Positions 9,723 through 24,700 are shown, numbered from the stretch's first letter. The stretch: 64,000 nucleotides of DNA from Euborellia annulipes (GCA_023213315.1 JAKCPI010014921.1:22963-86962), one strand, 5' to 3'. Notes: a model not told the origin generated them from the sequence alone. Numbers and translations are program-made.

Positions 9723-12700
9723 GTAAGAATCTCTACACCCTATTTTTCTAATATTTCAACTGACTGAAACCGATTCGAATGTCTTTTTAGTAACAAAGTT
9801 ATCTTGTGATTAATATCTTGTTGCGCAGCCAGCCTAGTCTAATTAGTTGATATATATCAGCTTTTAGCAAAGACACGTGACATTTTGTTGTTTATTTTTT
9901 TTTTTTTACTTTTTCTTAAATTGACATCTATCATTCTTAAAGAATATTTCTGAGACAGGGACACCATATGGCTAGAAGGGAACATCTGCCCCAAAAGAAA
10001 CCCAAGGACATCACTTTATTATTATTTTTTTTTATAAATTTCTGAGTTCCATTTACCATTAAGAAATTTAATTTTCATAATTGAATTTAAATAAAATTTC
10101 ATCCCTTGTGATTTATCACATGATCTCCTCCTAACTTTATTATCATTTCTTGAATAATTTTCATACATTTCTTAAAAAAAAAAAAAAAAAAAACATTTTA
10201 TCATTTTCAATTTATTGTCTTTTTAAATCTGTGGGAAAATTTCTCTCGTAAACTAAAGACTCGATTAATTATTGTTTAATTCTCTTTCAGATATTGCTTA
10301 ATTTTTTTTTCACATTGTGCAAAAAATATAGGAAGTTTTTCATGTCAAAAACAGATAATCATAAACATTTAGCATTATTTTTGTAATTGTTATTAATACA
10401 TTAAAAAAAAACGGAAAGAATAAATGAATAATTAAGCAACATTTTAATTTCTTAATTAAAAAATCTGGTGTGACTGGCGCACAGCACACAACTTTCTCTT
10501 ACCCTTCGGTAAGAGAAAGTTGTTTTGCACCATGCTTGTCACATGTCTGGGGTATATCCATAGGCGCCGGAACTGGGGGGGGGGCAGAGGGGGGCAAAAT
10601 TTCTTCTTTTATTTCATTTATTTTTAAAAATGATATATTTTTACTTATGAAAAATAAAATCTTCTGAATTAAAAAAAATTAAAAGAGTAAGAAATTCATT
10701 TTTTCAAATTTTTTCCAAAAATTTTTATAAAATCACTAGCAAATTTTTTAAAATTGTGATTTTATTTAAAATTTTTAAAGTTTTATAGTAGATTTGTTTT
10801 TGTTTTATACTATTTGATCATATCAAATTATTTTAATTTTCTAAAAAAAATTTTTTGCCCCCCCCCTGATTCAAATTCGTTCCGGCGCCCCTGGGTATAT
10901 CCATCATTTGTTAAAAAGTGAGGGGTGGGCCCGAAATATTCGGTGTAGGGGAGGGACAGTGGCGCATTCCTGGTAGGGAGTATAATGAGGATAATAATGA
11001 TTTATTATAATTTTGTTGCAAAATCATTCATTTAAAGAGTGAACGTTGGGGTCCCATCTCACTAATGGACAGAAACTATCCACATATACGAGTATAATAT
11101 GCAAAAAAATTTATAATTTAGAAAATGAAACAATTTCGGAGGTAGCGTAGCCGAACTACGTGGCTGAACACTAGAATCAAATCATCTGTTCTATTCATAA
11201 TTTGTGTAGATTAGGGGCATGACACCTTCGCTTTTCTCATTAATTTTAGGATTTAACTAATCCCCTCGGAATGAGTTCATTTCATTTTTATTTGTTTGTA
11301 CAAATAATCCTTTTATTTACTCTCAGAGCGTGTTTTTATCCTACTGGCACATAGGCCTAGTTTAAACATTAAACTAACTTCCTTTTTCCTATTTTTAAAT
11401 CGATCTTCTGGTAATTGCTTCCAACTTGACTTCTATTACTACCCACGCCCTTTTTGAATAATCAAATCAATCCGAAAGATAATATATCAATTAAGGGTTA
11501 AATGGTTTACGTTCTAAAGAGATATTATTATTATTCTCTTAAATAATTTCCAAAATTTTTTCAATTTAAAGTAAAAGTTTATTTAAATTCGACTCTTTAT
11601 TTATTTGAATGATTTCCTTTATCAATATTTCTTTGAAAATGTACAGTATTTGAATACTTAGAGCTTGAAGTCCACGGCACCCCAAAAGGTGCGTTGGGAA
11701 TAATATTACACACTAGCGGCACCCTTCCTGTTTTTTTCCCTATCAGAAACGAAATTTTTTCCGCCCTGGGGCAAATTTTTTTCCCTTTGCATGAAACGCA
11801 TCATTTGACACTTTTTTTTGGCAAAGCTTAATTTTTTCCGACCTAGGGAAAAGTTTTGCCGCTTCTATTTTAATCATTTGACTCTTTTTTTTAGCAAAAC
11901 TTGTTTTCCCCCCCTTTTTTTTTTTTTCATCCCCCGGGGGGGGGAAAACTTGATTGGAAATTTTCTAGGTTTGAAGCATGAAAGTTTCCATTAAAAAATA
12001 TATAATGTTTCTTTAAAAACAATGAAATAAGAGCGAGTAGAAAACGAATGGATGGGACTTAATATTGTCCCCCACTGTACATTAATTTATATTTATTTAT
12101 ATACTTTAATTATAACTTATTGGTTATGAATTATACAGTAGAACCTCGATAAGTTAAACCTCGCTGAAGTTCAAAACCTCCGTAACCTTAAAATTTTTTT
12201 CAATTCCCTTCCCTTGAAAGCGTAAAACCTCTATTACTTAAAGATTACAAAACCTCTGTAACTTAAACAAATATTTTGAGTTCATAGTTTTTTCCCTCGA
12301 TAACTTAAAATAATATTTTGGTGACCTCTATAACTTAAAGTATTTCTTTACATATCATCGAAAAAATAGTTGATGCAGAAAATCAAAAATACATGAAGCA
12401 GAAAAAAAATTACTGATTTTTTTGTAAATAAATAAATCTATTAATTTAATTTATATTTAACTAAACTATTCTAAATAAACAAATAGATCAAACGGAATTC
12501 CTTTTTCACTCACGAGCCCAAAGTCAATAAACCTCGGTACGTTAAAAATTATATTCAATAACCTCTTTAACTTCAACTCTCGATAAGTTATTAAAAACTC
12601 GATAACTCAAATTTCTAATCGTTTACCCTTGAACTTTAACTTATCGAGGTTCTGACTTGTATAATTGAGTTTTTTAAAATTTGTCTCATATTGACAGTCC

Positions 12701-15700
12701 ATAAGCTCTGAGGATGGTCTCGACCGAGACCGAAACGTTAGCTTAATGGGCCTTAAATAAATGAAACAAATACTAGCTGCTCTTCTTTCTTATTCCTGTT
12801 TCTCATTAATAACCTTTATCCAGCTATAAATCTACTTTTCTCAAAATATACTGTCTGTATACTTCTTGTTTTCTCCTTCATTTGTTCAGTCTATAAAGAG
12901 CGGATACTAAAGCAGAGCTGACAAACAATATTAATACATAAAAAACTTTTTCTATTTACACAAAAAAAAAGTATGTCAAATATAATATTTATTCATGGAT
13001 AACAAAGAATTCAAAAAAAAAAAAAAGTAGTTTTACAAACATTCAATTAAAACTTATAAATTAATTTTATTTTTAATTTAAACCTAATTAAGCCGTACAA
13101 AATTTCTCTTTTGTTGGTTCTGCTTTCTTTTCATTATTAACTTTTCTTAATATTTCTATCGAGTTTTTATTAAATTACTAATCATGTAATGTTGTTGTTG
13201 TTATTGTGTATAACATGAAAGTTAGGAAAACCATCTGCTTTAAATCAAGGTCACAATTTGCAAATTAAACCTTCATTTGCATCACATTAAGCGGAGAAGA
13301 GGAGAGAGTGTAGGATAATGATAGATTCCAGAGAGAGACGAAGGGAGGAGGGGGTGGGGGACGCAAGCTGATCATGTAATCAATTTAGTTTAATCTGAAT
13401 TTTTTTTCATTATTAATATTATGATCATGTTACGTTGCTTAGATTATTTTTTGAATTTTAATATCGTTAAATCCAAGATCATTTTGTTTCATATTCCACA
13501 ACATTTTTATTTTATGAAATTAATTAAACTATAAATAATATTAAATACAGGTTTTCGATTTAACAGTGGTTTATTTGCATAAATGGGACCATTCAAGTAT
13601 TACGTAAACAGCTTAGCTAGAGGAGAGGTGTCACATTTGCTTATTTTACTGATAACTGGAGAGGATTGGGTTAATAAGTTGCTTACGTAAATATTTTTAA
13701 AAGAAAAAAAGGCCGATCGAAAAAAAATACAGGGCAGGGGGTTTACGATTTAGTTATTTTTGCTCACAAAGGGGAGTGACAGAAAAAAAAAAATTTATTT
13801 TCGTAAAAACTTGAATGGCCTAAAATAAAATTCTTCTGTGTCATAGGCAAATGTGTTGAGCAACTAAATGATTTCGTATAATGCCTACATGGCAAAATAA
13901 GCAATCATAGAGTTGCCGAGCGACTCGATACATTTACCTTTTATTTAAAGAATATTTCAGCCATAACTTTTAATATTCGCCCCCCTAAACGTCTAATCAC
14001 GTATTCATACCCAGGTTGGATCTTACTGATTCATTTAATAAAGATAAGTATGTTGAAAACTACGGAAACCAAGGAACTAGAGAGGGGGGGGGGCATTGGA
14101 CCAGCCATCCTCGCTGGGGGGGGGGCACGACCCTTCTGGGAAGGGGGCAGACCCCCCCCCCCCGGCACCCCCCTAGTTATGTCCATGGAACTAAAGAAAC
14201 CATTAGCAATCATTTCTTTTGTTTTTTTGTTGGTTTTACTTTTTTATCTCTTTTTTATTTTGAAATTTTTTTTTAATTTATATTTCATACTTGAAATTAA
14301 AGTATTAATAAAAAATAAAACTTAATATAATATTTAAATCGCTTTTATCTCTTTGATACACAAAAACATCTCTATGGTTAGTTAAATTTTAAATGTAACT
14401 GTAATATTTTATAATATTATTGTTTACATGTTTATAATATATTCGAAGTAATTATTATAAATTTTGTTTAATTTTGTATTTTCCCGTTAAATATATGTTA
14501 TGTCCTGTCTCGGGCACCTCCTTTTCTCTGTTATTTCTTTTCACTCTCTCAGGACCTGGATTAAGATTTCAACATAGTATTGTGAAATTGTGTGAATTTT
14601 TCACACCGACACAATGACGTTATCTCTCTCATGGCTTGTATTTCGGTTAGTTTGATGAAATGTATTAAGGTGTGAGGACAAGAGAAGGATGCCTGGAGGA
14701 CATCTCGCTTGTTGGCCTCTGGTCTTACCCCAAATTAATCAGTTCCATCTGATCAAAAATCAGACAAACAACAACAATTGGATGGAGGAAGATGCTATCG
14801 GATGTTTGTCCTCATCTTCTTCAACTGTTGTGTTACAGAACTTCTTCGCGAAGCGCTCGTTCCGTGCGAATCCGCTCAAGAGGACCAAAAGTGTGACCAA
14901 ACTTGAGAGGAAACGAGGTGCCAGTGGTCCTGGGGCGGTGCCCACCTGCTCTTCAGGTGGTTCAGGGGCTATTGGATTCTGTGGCTCCGAGGCGCATCCT
15001 CTTGACGGGTAAGCTCTCAGCTCTCTTTCCTAATATGCAACCGATATTTGTTAAATAACAATCCCTCATAAATAACAGACATGTTTAGCTATATTGTATT
15101 TTGAAGTATTTGAAAAAATAAATAGGAATAATAGCTAATAATAATAATAATAAATAAAGGAGTAAGAAATAGACCCATCATAGTAATTGAAAGTCTATTC
15201 CTCTTCTTCATTTTACGACCCCCTTCAGAATAATCTTATAAGTTAGTGGCAGAATTGCATGCCTCGTGTTGAAAGGCCAGAGATCATATTTAGACTGTCA
15301 ATGGATCGATACAAAAATTACAATTAAAAAATTATTATTTTCTTCAATAATATAAAATTATTATTTCATTGATATCTTTCAAAATTTGCAATCTTTTATA
15401 AAAATTGACTCTCTCATTGAATTTAAAGTTCTAATAAGTATTTTGTATTTTACATTATGCACAATGATGAATTTAAAACAAGGTGGCCTTAAAGAGATCA
15501 AAATTTTTTCTTACATCTCCACCAATCAGAAGCGCCTGCAAATAAGAGCATTAGGCAACCAAACACCCTAAGGAGAATTTTTTCAACATAATAGACATGA
15601 AGCGAAAATATTTGGGCCGGCGCCCTAGGATAAGGGTAGTCCATCCGCCGCGAAAGCGTGGAGGTCCTGGCTCGACTCCAGGGGGTGCAATTTTGCCCAA

Positions 15701-18700
15701 TCTTAAGCCCAAACATATTTAGCAATCTTGCTATCTTAAACGATATATTGACTGGCTAATGAACAGTCTATATGAGCATTGTTTGAAAAAATTACATCCT
15801 TTTTCAAACAAGGCTCTACATAGTTAAAAATGTTCTTGTTTCCTTTCTCTTTTTTATTTTCTTAAATTGCCCTTTTCGGCTGCAGAGTTTTTAATTTACA
15901 TATACTTATTTTTAACACAAGTTTCTTTTTATTTATTTTTAAATTAATAATAATGGCTACCGGAGCATGTTCAACACTCGGAGTCACCCACCCGAGATTT
16001 AGCCGCATTTGGCATCACTTAACCGCAATGGTTGAGGTGATTGTTGATCTACTCTTTAACCAGGCCCCTGTTCTAAAGTTAAATTAAATGAGATCGGGAG
16101 CTAAGGGACGACAGAAATTCTTTGTTATCATTTTATGAAAGATTTTTTATAAACTACCAGTTTTTTTAGAACCTCTGGTCTTCGAACTTCTAAATCCCTT
16201 CCCCTTGGAATTGTGAATGTATTAATTTTGTAATCGAAAGTTGCCTAAAAATATCCTTGAGGAATTGTTCAACTTTAGAATCTCTAATGTACATAGATAA
16301 TGCAATATTCAAAATATATTGTTTCTTTCTTTTCCACGCTGACCATATACTGTATATTTGTTTATTCAATTGCGTAGATTACGTACGTCGCGCTCGCACG
16401 AGTCGCTTCTTGGAGTGGCGCCGTCGTCCTCCCTCGGTGGAGGTCTCTGTCCATCGGGCTCGGCGACGGCTGCCGTGATGCACACCCTAGACTTGGGGTC
16501 GGCAACCGGTGGCGTCGAGATCAAACCTTTGCACCCGAGTGTGCTTGGTCGAGAGCATTGTTTCCAAGTGACTCTCCCAGCCGGACAGCAAAGGTACTTC
16601 AGCTGTCGATCTGCCGAGGAACGCGACAAATGGGTTCACAGGTGACTACTTCTATTATATAAAATCATCATAATTTAATTAAACTTTCCTATTCTCCTAT
16701 TCAATAATATTTGATATAAAAATGTAACATACAATGGAAGATATTTCTCATGGTAAAATAGAGAGAACAGTCAGGAATTATCAAAACTTGGGGGAAATGA
16801 AATTCTACTTGATTTCCTAGCCTGAAATCAATAGAAAAATCACAAATTTAATAAACAAAGGTTTGCAAAATTCGTATGTCAAAATTTTTCTATATAGTCT
16901 ATTCATCTTTTATAAAGATTTTTTAAATGTGCCCTGGCTTCAACATTATGTACCAGAACCAGGGGCGTTTTAGGGGGGGCGAGGGGGCCCGGGCCCCCCC
17001 CCCGAAATTTCCCAAATACATATACATATATAGGGATATACAGACATCAGCGCAACAAATTTTTCCGCAGGATGGACAACTTTGGTTCTGCAATAGAAAA
17101 AATGTTCCTCAAAAAATTTCGTGTGAAAAAAGTATAGTTTCTTAAAAAAAATTTTCCTCAGAAAAATTTTTGAGTTCGGGCCCCCCCCCCCCGAAAAAAT
17201 TTCATATACGCCCCTGACCAGAACCGTAGAAAGATAATTTCTCTGGAGAGAGGGAGGGGGGATTGTCTGATAGGTGAACTAGTCGCCCCCCCCCCCCTCC
17301 TTTCCATGGGTGTAACTAGGAAATTTGGCTGGGGGGCCTGGAAAGTCCCATATTTCTTGGGTCGGGAAGCTTTCTAGGGTGGGGGCACAAGCCTTCTGGG
17401 GGACCCCCCCCCCCCACTAGTTACGCACATGCTCCCTTCCCAAATGAATAATTTTTATATTCATATAAAATATTTTTTATAATTTCTAACAGAGTTTAAA
17501 ATTATTGGGACGATAAGGAGAAATTTAATAATATCCCCCAAAAATTCATGAGTAAAAAAAAAAAAAAAAAATTAATTGTAATATAATATATTTAATGCCT
17601 AAATTTACTGAAGATGTCCCCTGTATAGGGGTCGAAATATTTGCAAATTAATTTAAGTGGTGAGGGAGAAAAAAGAAGCCAGTTTTTTTCTCCTTATCGT
17701 CTCAATCTACAATTTCTCGCTATACACATTTATTATAATACTATATTTCTTTTCGGGGGAGGGGATTGGACCTCACATATCCCCCCTGATTAAGGTTTTG
17801 TCGTGTATCTTTTATTAAGAATAGTTTTTATCATTAAAAGATAAAAAAAACTCTGTCTTAATTAAAAAAAAGAATCAAGTTTCTTGTTAAAATAATCTCT
17901 TCTTTTTTTATCATTGAGCATTAATGTTAGTTAATGCCCTTTCGTTGCACTAAAGGAAAGTTTAGAAACAATGAGAAAGTGACATTTCGAACTTTTAATT
18001 ATTATATAGCTATACTAAGTTATGTTAATAATTGATAATGAAAAAAAGGTTAGTCCGTAATTTTACTGTGAAAATTTCAAGCAAAAACATTAACAAAACA
18101 ATGATAACTGCTCTTCTTTTTTTCACTTCTAATTATACTTAGGTCTATATTATATCCTGCTGAGGTCTTTTTTTTTTCAAACGTGTTTTTTTATGATTGA
18201 ATTCTCTGATTTTTTTATTATACTAATTTCAACTTTCTTAATTAAAATCTAATAAATAATTTATTTTCTGATTGAAGAAATATTATAGAAGAGCGCTTTG
18301 TTTGTAACCAATTTACCAATAAAATATCTATTAATTCACCCAGAGTCTGCCCATAGAAATGTGACGATAGGACATTATTAATCCGTTGTTTTTAGGAGAG
18401 ACAAATTTTTATGAATTATTAAATTAAAATTCGCCTGCCTTTCTTCATTCCCCCCCCCCTCCCCCATAGGGTGCCATGGATTACACTCAGGGGACAGTGA
18501 CGTCATTTCAGTTTTTGCTTGAGGGGGCAAAAAGTTTTTTTTACTTCTTGTGCTACTTAATTTTTATACATATAAACCTATATATACCTCTATATTTTTA
18601 TTTATACCATCTTCTATACTATTTATAAAGAGAGAGTCTGAATTTATTTGTATGTAATGGCTAAACTCCAACCCCCCCCCCCAGAAAGCTCCCCGATTCA

Positions 18701-21700
18701 AGAAAAATTAAGTCAATATGGGGCTTTTCAGCCCCCCCCCCCCCCCCCCCAGCGAACCCCCCCCCCCCCCAAGTTTATGTCCATGTCCTTCGATAAGAGA
18801 AAGTTGTGTACCCCAGATTTTTTGTGTCGACATTTATTTAGTTTCAAATTTAAATATTTATGAGGATGCAGTACAAGGGCGGCAGCCAAGACGAAAAATA
18901 AAACAAAAATGTATTTTTTGTCGATGTTTCGAGTGCCGATCGCACTCTTCATCAGATTCAACCTCGAAATACTAGAGTCTTCAAGTAAATATAAATTGGT
19001 TAAAACGTTGCTACACTGCCATGTCAAATAACCTGACAATTTGACATCATTTTTGTCCTGATGGAGTGCGATCGGCACTCGAAACGTCGACAAAGATAGA
19101 TTTTTGTTTTATTTTTCGCCTTGGCTGCCCTTGTACTGCATTCTCATATCATAATATCCAGCCATCAAGAAACAACTAGTTTAAATATTTAGTTTAGGGA
19201 AGAGGACCAGCTACAGCCACGTTCACTATTCAATATATTTAGTTTCCCATAGTAGGTTAGTTAACTTGACCCCTTTCATTTCATAAGTAAAAAGTAAAAA
19301 AGTCAATTGATTCAATCCATAGGCTCTGTGTATTTTAAATGTTGACTGCTTGAAATATACTATAATTATTTTTCAAAATTTTATTCTCATAGGCAACCCA
19401 AATGACCAACTCACTTTGATTAACCTTTGATTAACGAGTATCACTGATCACTGTAATTATTAAATTTCAATCTTAAAGTGCTAACGGGGTTTGAGAGGCT
19501 CTGGACCAATTAATCGAAAAATTGATTAGTAAGTTTTGTTTTTTTAATAAATTTTTGTCGCATGGGACCCGGATTAGTGAGTTCGTCATTTGGGCAAAAA
19601 CAAATGAATTTTACACCATCCTATGCTGGAATTGCATTGCTAATTTTTTAGCTAACCATAAATTAAACATTAAAAAAGCATTAGACTAGCTAATCTGATG
19701 GGGGGGCGGGGGGGGCTTATATAAACCGTCTGTCGGATTCCGGAAATCTCTTATTACTTTCTTCACATCCTGTAACCACGCCTCGAGATACCATTCCGAA
19801 GATAAATAATAATTTTTTAAAAAATACCATAAATCTCTCCCTTTAATAATCAGTCAGAACTTACACTTCGTGGAAGTAACTTTCATGGGACTTTACTGAG
19901 GCGGAATGCCGTTCCCTTCCGCAGGAGATGGCGTCTTTGATAGTTTTGAATTATTTTTTACCATGAGATAAATTAGAACCTGAGTTGTCCAGAATTATAA
20001 TTTTATGTCACATTAATTTAACGTTAAAGATTGGCTTTTATAATAATAAATTTTCAATAATTTTTTTTCTTTGTTTCTAGTTTACGTCGCTCAGTTCACC
20101 CAAATCAAGAGCACACAAGACGGACTGACAATTCATTGAAGCTCTGGATTCTTGAAGCAAAAGGAATACCAAATAAAAAACGTTACTTTTGTGAACTATG
20201 TCTCGATCGGACTCTTTATGCTCGAACGAGCTCCAAACCTAAAACAGAAATGCTCTTTTGGGGCGAGCATTTCGATTTTCACTGTCTCCCGCCTGTTAAT
20301 TCTATTAATATTAATTTATATCGGGAGGCGGAGAGGAAAAAGAAGAAAGATAAAAATGTCCTAGTCGGTAAATATTTTTTTTATAATTTTAATATATTTT
20401 TTTTTTAATTGTTTTTCTTTTCTATTTTCTATAAGTTTACATTATCAATTATATTATTTTGTCTCGTTCTTTTTATTCAAAATTATTTGCATTTCGGACA
20501 ACTTGTTTATTCGTCGACCATCAGTATTTTTTTCATTTTAAATAGAATAGAGGTGTGTCAAAATCTATACATAATTATTAATAATTTCTTTTCATTAGCA
20601 TTTTAAAAACATTTACTAACCTTTAATTTTAGTGAAATTTTTCTCATAATTTAAAACAACTATTGAAAATAAATGTATGTAGATTTGGCTTTCGAACTTC
20701 TTTCTTTATTAAATTCCATTATTAATTCGAAAGTTGTATTTATTTATTTTTTTATTGCTTGTGTTCTAATACTTGTCCGATTTGTTTTAGGTACTGTGAC
20801 AATTCCCGTCCAAGAAGTGACGTCACGCTATCTCCAAGAGAAGTGGTATCCAGTGATAACAGACAAAAGTCCAACAAGTGGCAAAGAACCTCCGGCATTG
20901 CGTGTCAAATGTCGATTTCAATCTGTCGATATTTTACCTGTTCAAGCATATAGGGAATTCCTACAGGTATGAATAATTAGCCTCAGTCCCCCAAAAATAT
21001 TCTTTATCCTAAACTACTTTATTGATGAAAAATAATCAATATGTTTTTTAATCCCGGAAATCATGTTTTATTTTTGAATAATTTTTGGACATGGTAACAA
21101 GAGAGAAATTCTTTATTTTTTTTTAAAGTAAAATTTCATATTTTCTAACTTTGTGAACCGCCCCCGCCCTTGACGAGAGGTTGTAGAGAGTGGCAATGTC
21201 AATATTGATAACCAAGGGGTGTGAGTTCTCGGGTATAAGCAGTTCAATGAATATTTAATAAAAGAATTTTATTTTCGGTTTAACTGTGATTTATTTGTAG
21301 AAATTACAACGTTTCGGCCACTTATTCTGTGACCTTCTTCAGGTATACAATTCAGTTAAGATTACAAAGATTGTTACGTCTGTGACAATCTCATTTGAAT
21401 TCAAATCTTAACTGAATTGTGAGGCCTGAAAAAGGTCACAGAATGAGAGGCCGAAAAGTTGTAATTTTTACAAATAAACTACAGTTAAACCGAAAATAAA
21501 ATTCTTTTATTAATGATAACAACTGTTAAAGCCTAAACTCCATAATTCAATGAATATTTATTTAATTTATGAAAGAAAAAGCTAAATTTTCAGCACTTTT
21601 TTTATTAAATATACGGTAATATTTCCAAATATTTCGGGGACCTATCGGCACTCCTTCTTCAGTGGATTTTACCTCTTTCACCACGTATGCCCTTTACAAT

Positions 21701-24700
21701 TAAAACGCTTGGAAGCGACCAACATTATCTCTTCCAAGCGTTTTAAATGAAAGAGTTGAAATCCACTGAAGGAGTGCCAATAGGTCTCAGAAATATTTGG
21801 AAATATTACCTTATATTTAATGAAAAATTGCTGAAGATTTAGCGTTTACTTCACAAATAAACCAACTTCAGCAACACCCCTTAAGGAGAATATTTATTTA
21901 AATAAAATGGATATCATTTGTTATATATAAATGTATCTGGATCACATGAATTATAATTAACATCAATCATTATCAAGTATCATTTGAAGTCAATATAAGC
22001 GAACCATACGTTCTGTGGAGATGCAACGATCCTGTTGTCCCGTCGGGAATCTTCGGTATGGTCGTTTTTACTTGCACGGTTCCTTTTTTGCTGGCACTAT
22101 TTTTTAAAAATAAAACATGACTAATTGAATAAGATTTTGGAATATGTAATGTGTTTATCAGTTTCCATTGCATAAATGGAAAGATTAATTTCGCTGATTA
22201 ATAGAATATGAATTTCTTTAAAAAAAAAATCAAACATCCGTAAAAATTTTAAGATCTATGGCGACATTTTTAAAGAAAACTATTCAATTTTAATGGAGTA
22301 AATAATTTTTTTATGTATTAATGTACATGAAGTGTAAATCAGAAGATGGAATCTAAAAATTTCCTATCCTATTATTATATATCTCTGGGTCAGTAATGCT
22401 AATTAATGCTTTCAATAAGTTTGCTCCCCTCTCTCCTAAACCTTGTTCTTTTAATTGAATATAGCCCTACATATATTCCATACTTAAAAGGGCCCTGCCG
22501 ACATTTTGCCATCTAATTATTAAAAAATTGGAACGTAGTCATCCTCATAGTTTGTTCTATTTTTCAGTTTTTAAAGAATGACTATCGTTCTTTATGCCAA
22601 ATGTTGGAACCATCAATTGGAGTGAAACAAAAAGAGGACATCGCCACAGCATTAGTTCATATAATGCAACACGAAGGAATGGCGAGGCAATTCTTGGCTG
22701 ATATTGTGATGATTGACATTGGACGAGTGGGTAAGTAAAAAAAAAATTATTTTTTATACTATCTATGTGTCAAGGGCTAATATATTTAAATACAAACAAT
22801 ACCTTTTTGGTATTTTACTGGTGGATTGTGTTAGGACTCATGAGGCTTAAATAATAGATAATACGTATAATGATTTTTACTAGATATATCTTAATTTTTA
22901 TAAAACTACATTTCTTTCTTTGACTTAAGTATAACGATAGTAGCTTTCTTTTTTTTTTCTTCTCATATACAGTTTCAATTCCCAGAGATTGTATTATTTT
23001 TCATACTTTTAATTAAAGGAATAAATCTATAATACGTTTATTCCTAAGCAAAAATTTATTTGTAAAGCTCTAAAGGATTTTTTATTTATAACTTTTAATT
23101 ATTTATTTTTTAGATGATGCCCGCTTAACATTTCGAGGCAATTCATTGGCAACAAAAGCAATGGAAGCTTATCTGAAATTAACCGGTGATCGATATTTAC
23201 AAGAGACTTTGGCTGATCCGATTGCGGAATTATTAGACGGTCAAAAAGATTGTGAAGTGGATCCGTTGAAAGTTGCAGGTCCAAGTGCTCTACCTAAGCA
23301 ACAGGCGAACCTTCGCCAGGCCGTTGAAATGGTGTGGAAAAGGATCCTGGCCTCACATCAAGCTTTTCCTTTGTGAGTATATATATTTAGTGAAAGATCA
23401 AATCATCTGAATCCTAAAAATCTTTAGAATTTTCGTATTCTAGAGCCTTGTCCGTTTAGTTGGAATTCTTAAAGAGAGTTTCTTCACCCAGGGTCAAGTC
23501 TCTTTTCAGTCATTAGTGTCAGTACCACAACGTGGTTACCCTTAGGAGTAACTTTCATGAGAATAATGCTGAGTTGGGTTCCCGTTTTCTTCCTCAGGAG
23601 GAGGCAAAGTGTTGGATAATATTTTACGATGAGGGGGATTTGTACTAAAGTTGTTTTCAACTCAGGATTATAAGCCTAACTGCTTTATTCCCTCGGCTAA
23701 TCACCTCCTCAAGGGTCAAGTAACTGCCGGTAAAGAAGAAATCCCATCAGTACTAATCCTATTATACAATATACAATATACCAAATCTCATTATTCTATT
23801 ATTAAATGAAGTAAAATCAGCTTCTTTTAATAATAATATTTTATAATAAGATAGTATGTAGTTTCTTCATAAAGTTGCTTAAACAAGCTGGGAATGAATT
23901 GTGAGAGATTTCATTCAACCTCTCTTCTACCACGTCTAATTTTGCAGTTGACAAAAAATCATCAAAGGATAAATAAACTCGCCAGACCGTTAAGAGTTTT
24001 TTTAAATCCAACATTTAAATATAAATATATAAAATCAATAAAAATTTCTTTAAACTTTGATATAACACTAAAGCGTCGATTCTTATTTAAAACTAAATTA
24101 GGTATCTTGGTAGAAAAATAAGAAAAATTAATTTTTTTTAAATACTCCACACTTATTACATATATATACGTATATTATGTTTAACATAAACGATCTTAAT
24201 GGTATTTGTCTGGGGAGGGAGGGGGGGGGGGGCAACCCTTTAATATTCTCCTACATAATATTTTTAAACAAGATTAAATTAAAATCTATTTTTATATTAG
24301 AATTTTTTCCCTAAATCGGCCGAAAAAAGCCATGGTTTAATTTAATACTTAACTAGGTCAACTTAAAAGAGTTCTAAATTAGAAATTTAACACTTCATTA
24401 CTGTCAAAATATTTTTTTGCCATTTTCATTTTGGTGTGAAGAACTTAATAAATATTACAACTTTAAATTTCTCTTCCAAAGCACATAATAATTGAATAAT
24501 TTAATTATTATTATTTAATGTGACCATGTTATAACATTTTTTAAATATTTTTCAGAGAGTTACGAGAATGTTTTGCCACGTTTAGGCAACGGTTGTCAGC
24601 TGCTCGACGAGAAGTTATGGCTGATAATCTAATTTCAGCTAGTATTTTCCTTCGATTCCTCTGCCCAGCAATTTTATCACCCAGTCTATTTAATATTACT

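Larger units (their letters stand above)
9723..14838 (+). other. RasGAP intron 1 and its contents
   Basis: The largest intron, 5.1 kb. It contains an HP1 hairpin head (10441-10535), a hAT MITE (10559-10893), a low-complexity repeat with GGGGAAAA-type runs (11690-11950), a pogo-like MITE (12136-12659), a hammerhead motif (12699-12750) and C/G-run sequence at 14080-14190 that resembles other MITE interiors. The rest is AT-rich without recognisable content. Confidence 0.7.
16642..20080 (+). other. RasGAP intron 3 and its contents
   Basis: 3.4 kb, holding two hAT MITEs (16960-17216 and 17305-17431), a decayed hammerhead palindrome (17500-17715), C-runs and an HP1 fragment (18660-18860), a palindromic hammerhead element (18865-19145) and a degraded repeat at 19840-19990 that resembles 23515-23690. 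Confidence 0.7.
20967..22567 (+). other. RasGAP intron 5
   Basis: 1.6 kb, carrying two palindromic hammerhead-like elements back to back (21257-21513 and 21581-21843). The remainder is AT-rich without recognisable content; the minus frame at 21973-22173 is chance. Confidence 0.65.

Noticed and set aside
14031..14325. Open frames of 60-91 codons on both strands
   Set aside because: They run through G-run and C-run MITE-type sequence in RasGAP intron 1 and have no domain or splice support.
18648..19093. Proline- and glycine-rich open frames
   Set aside because: They are produced by poly-C runs and by the palindromic hammerhead element; no conserved protein is recognised.
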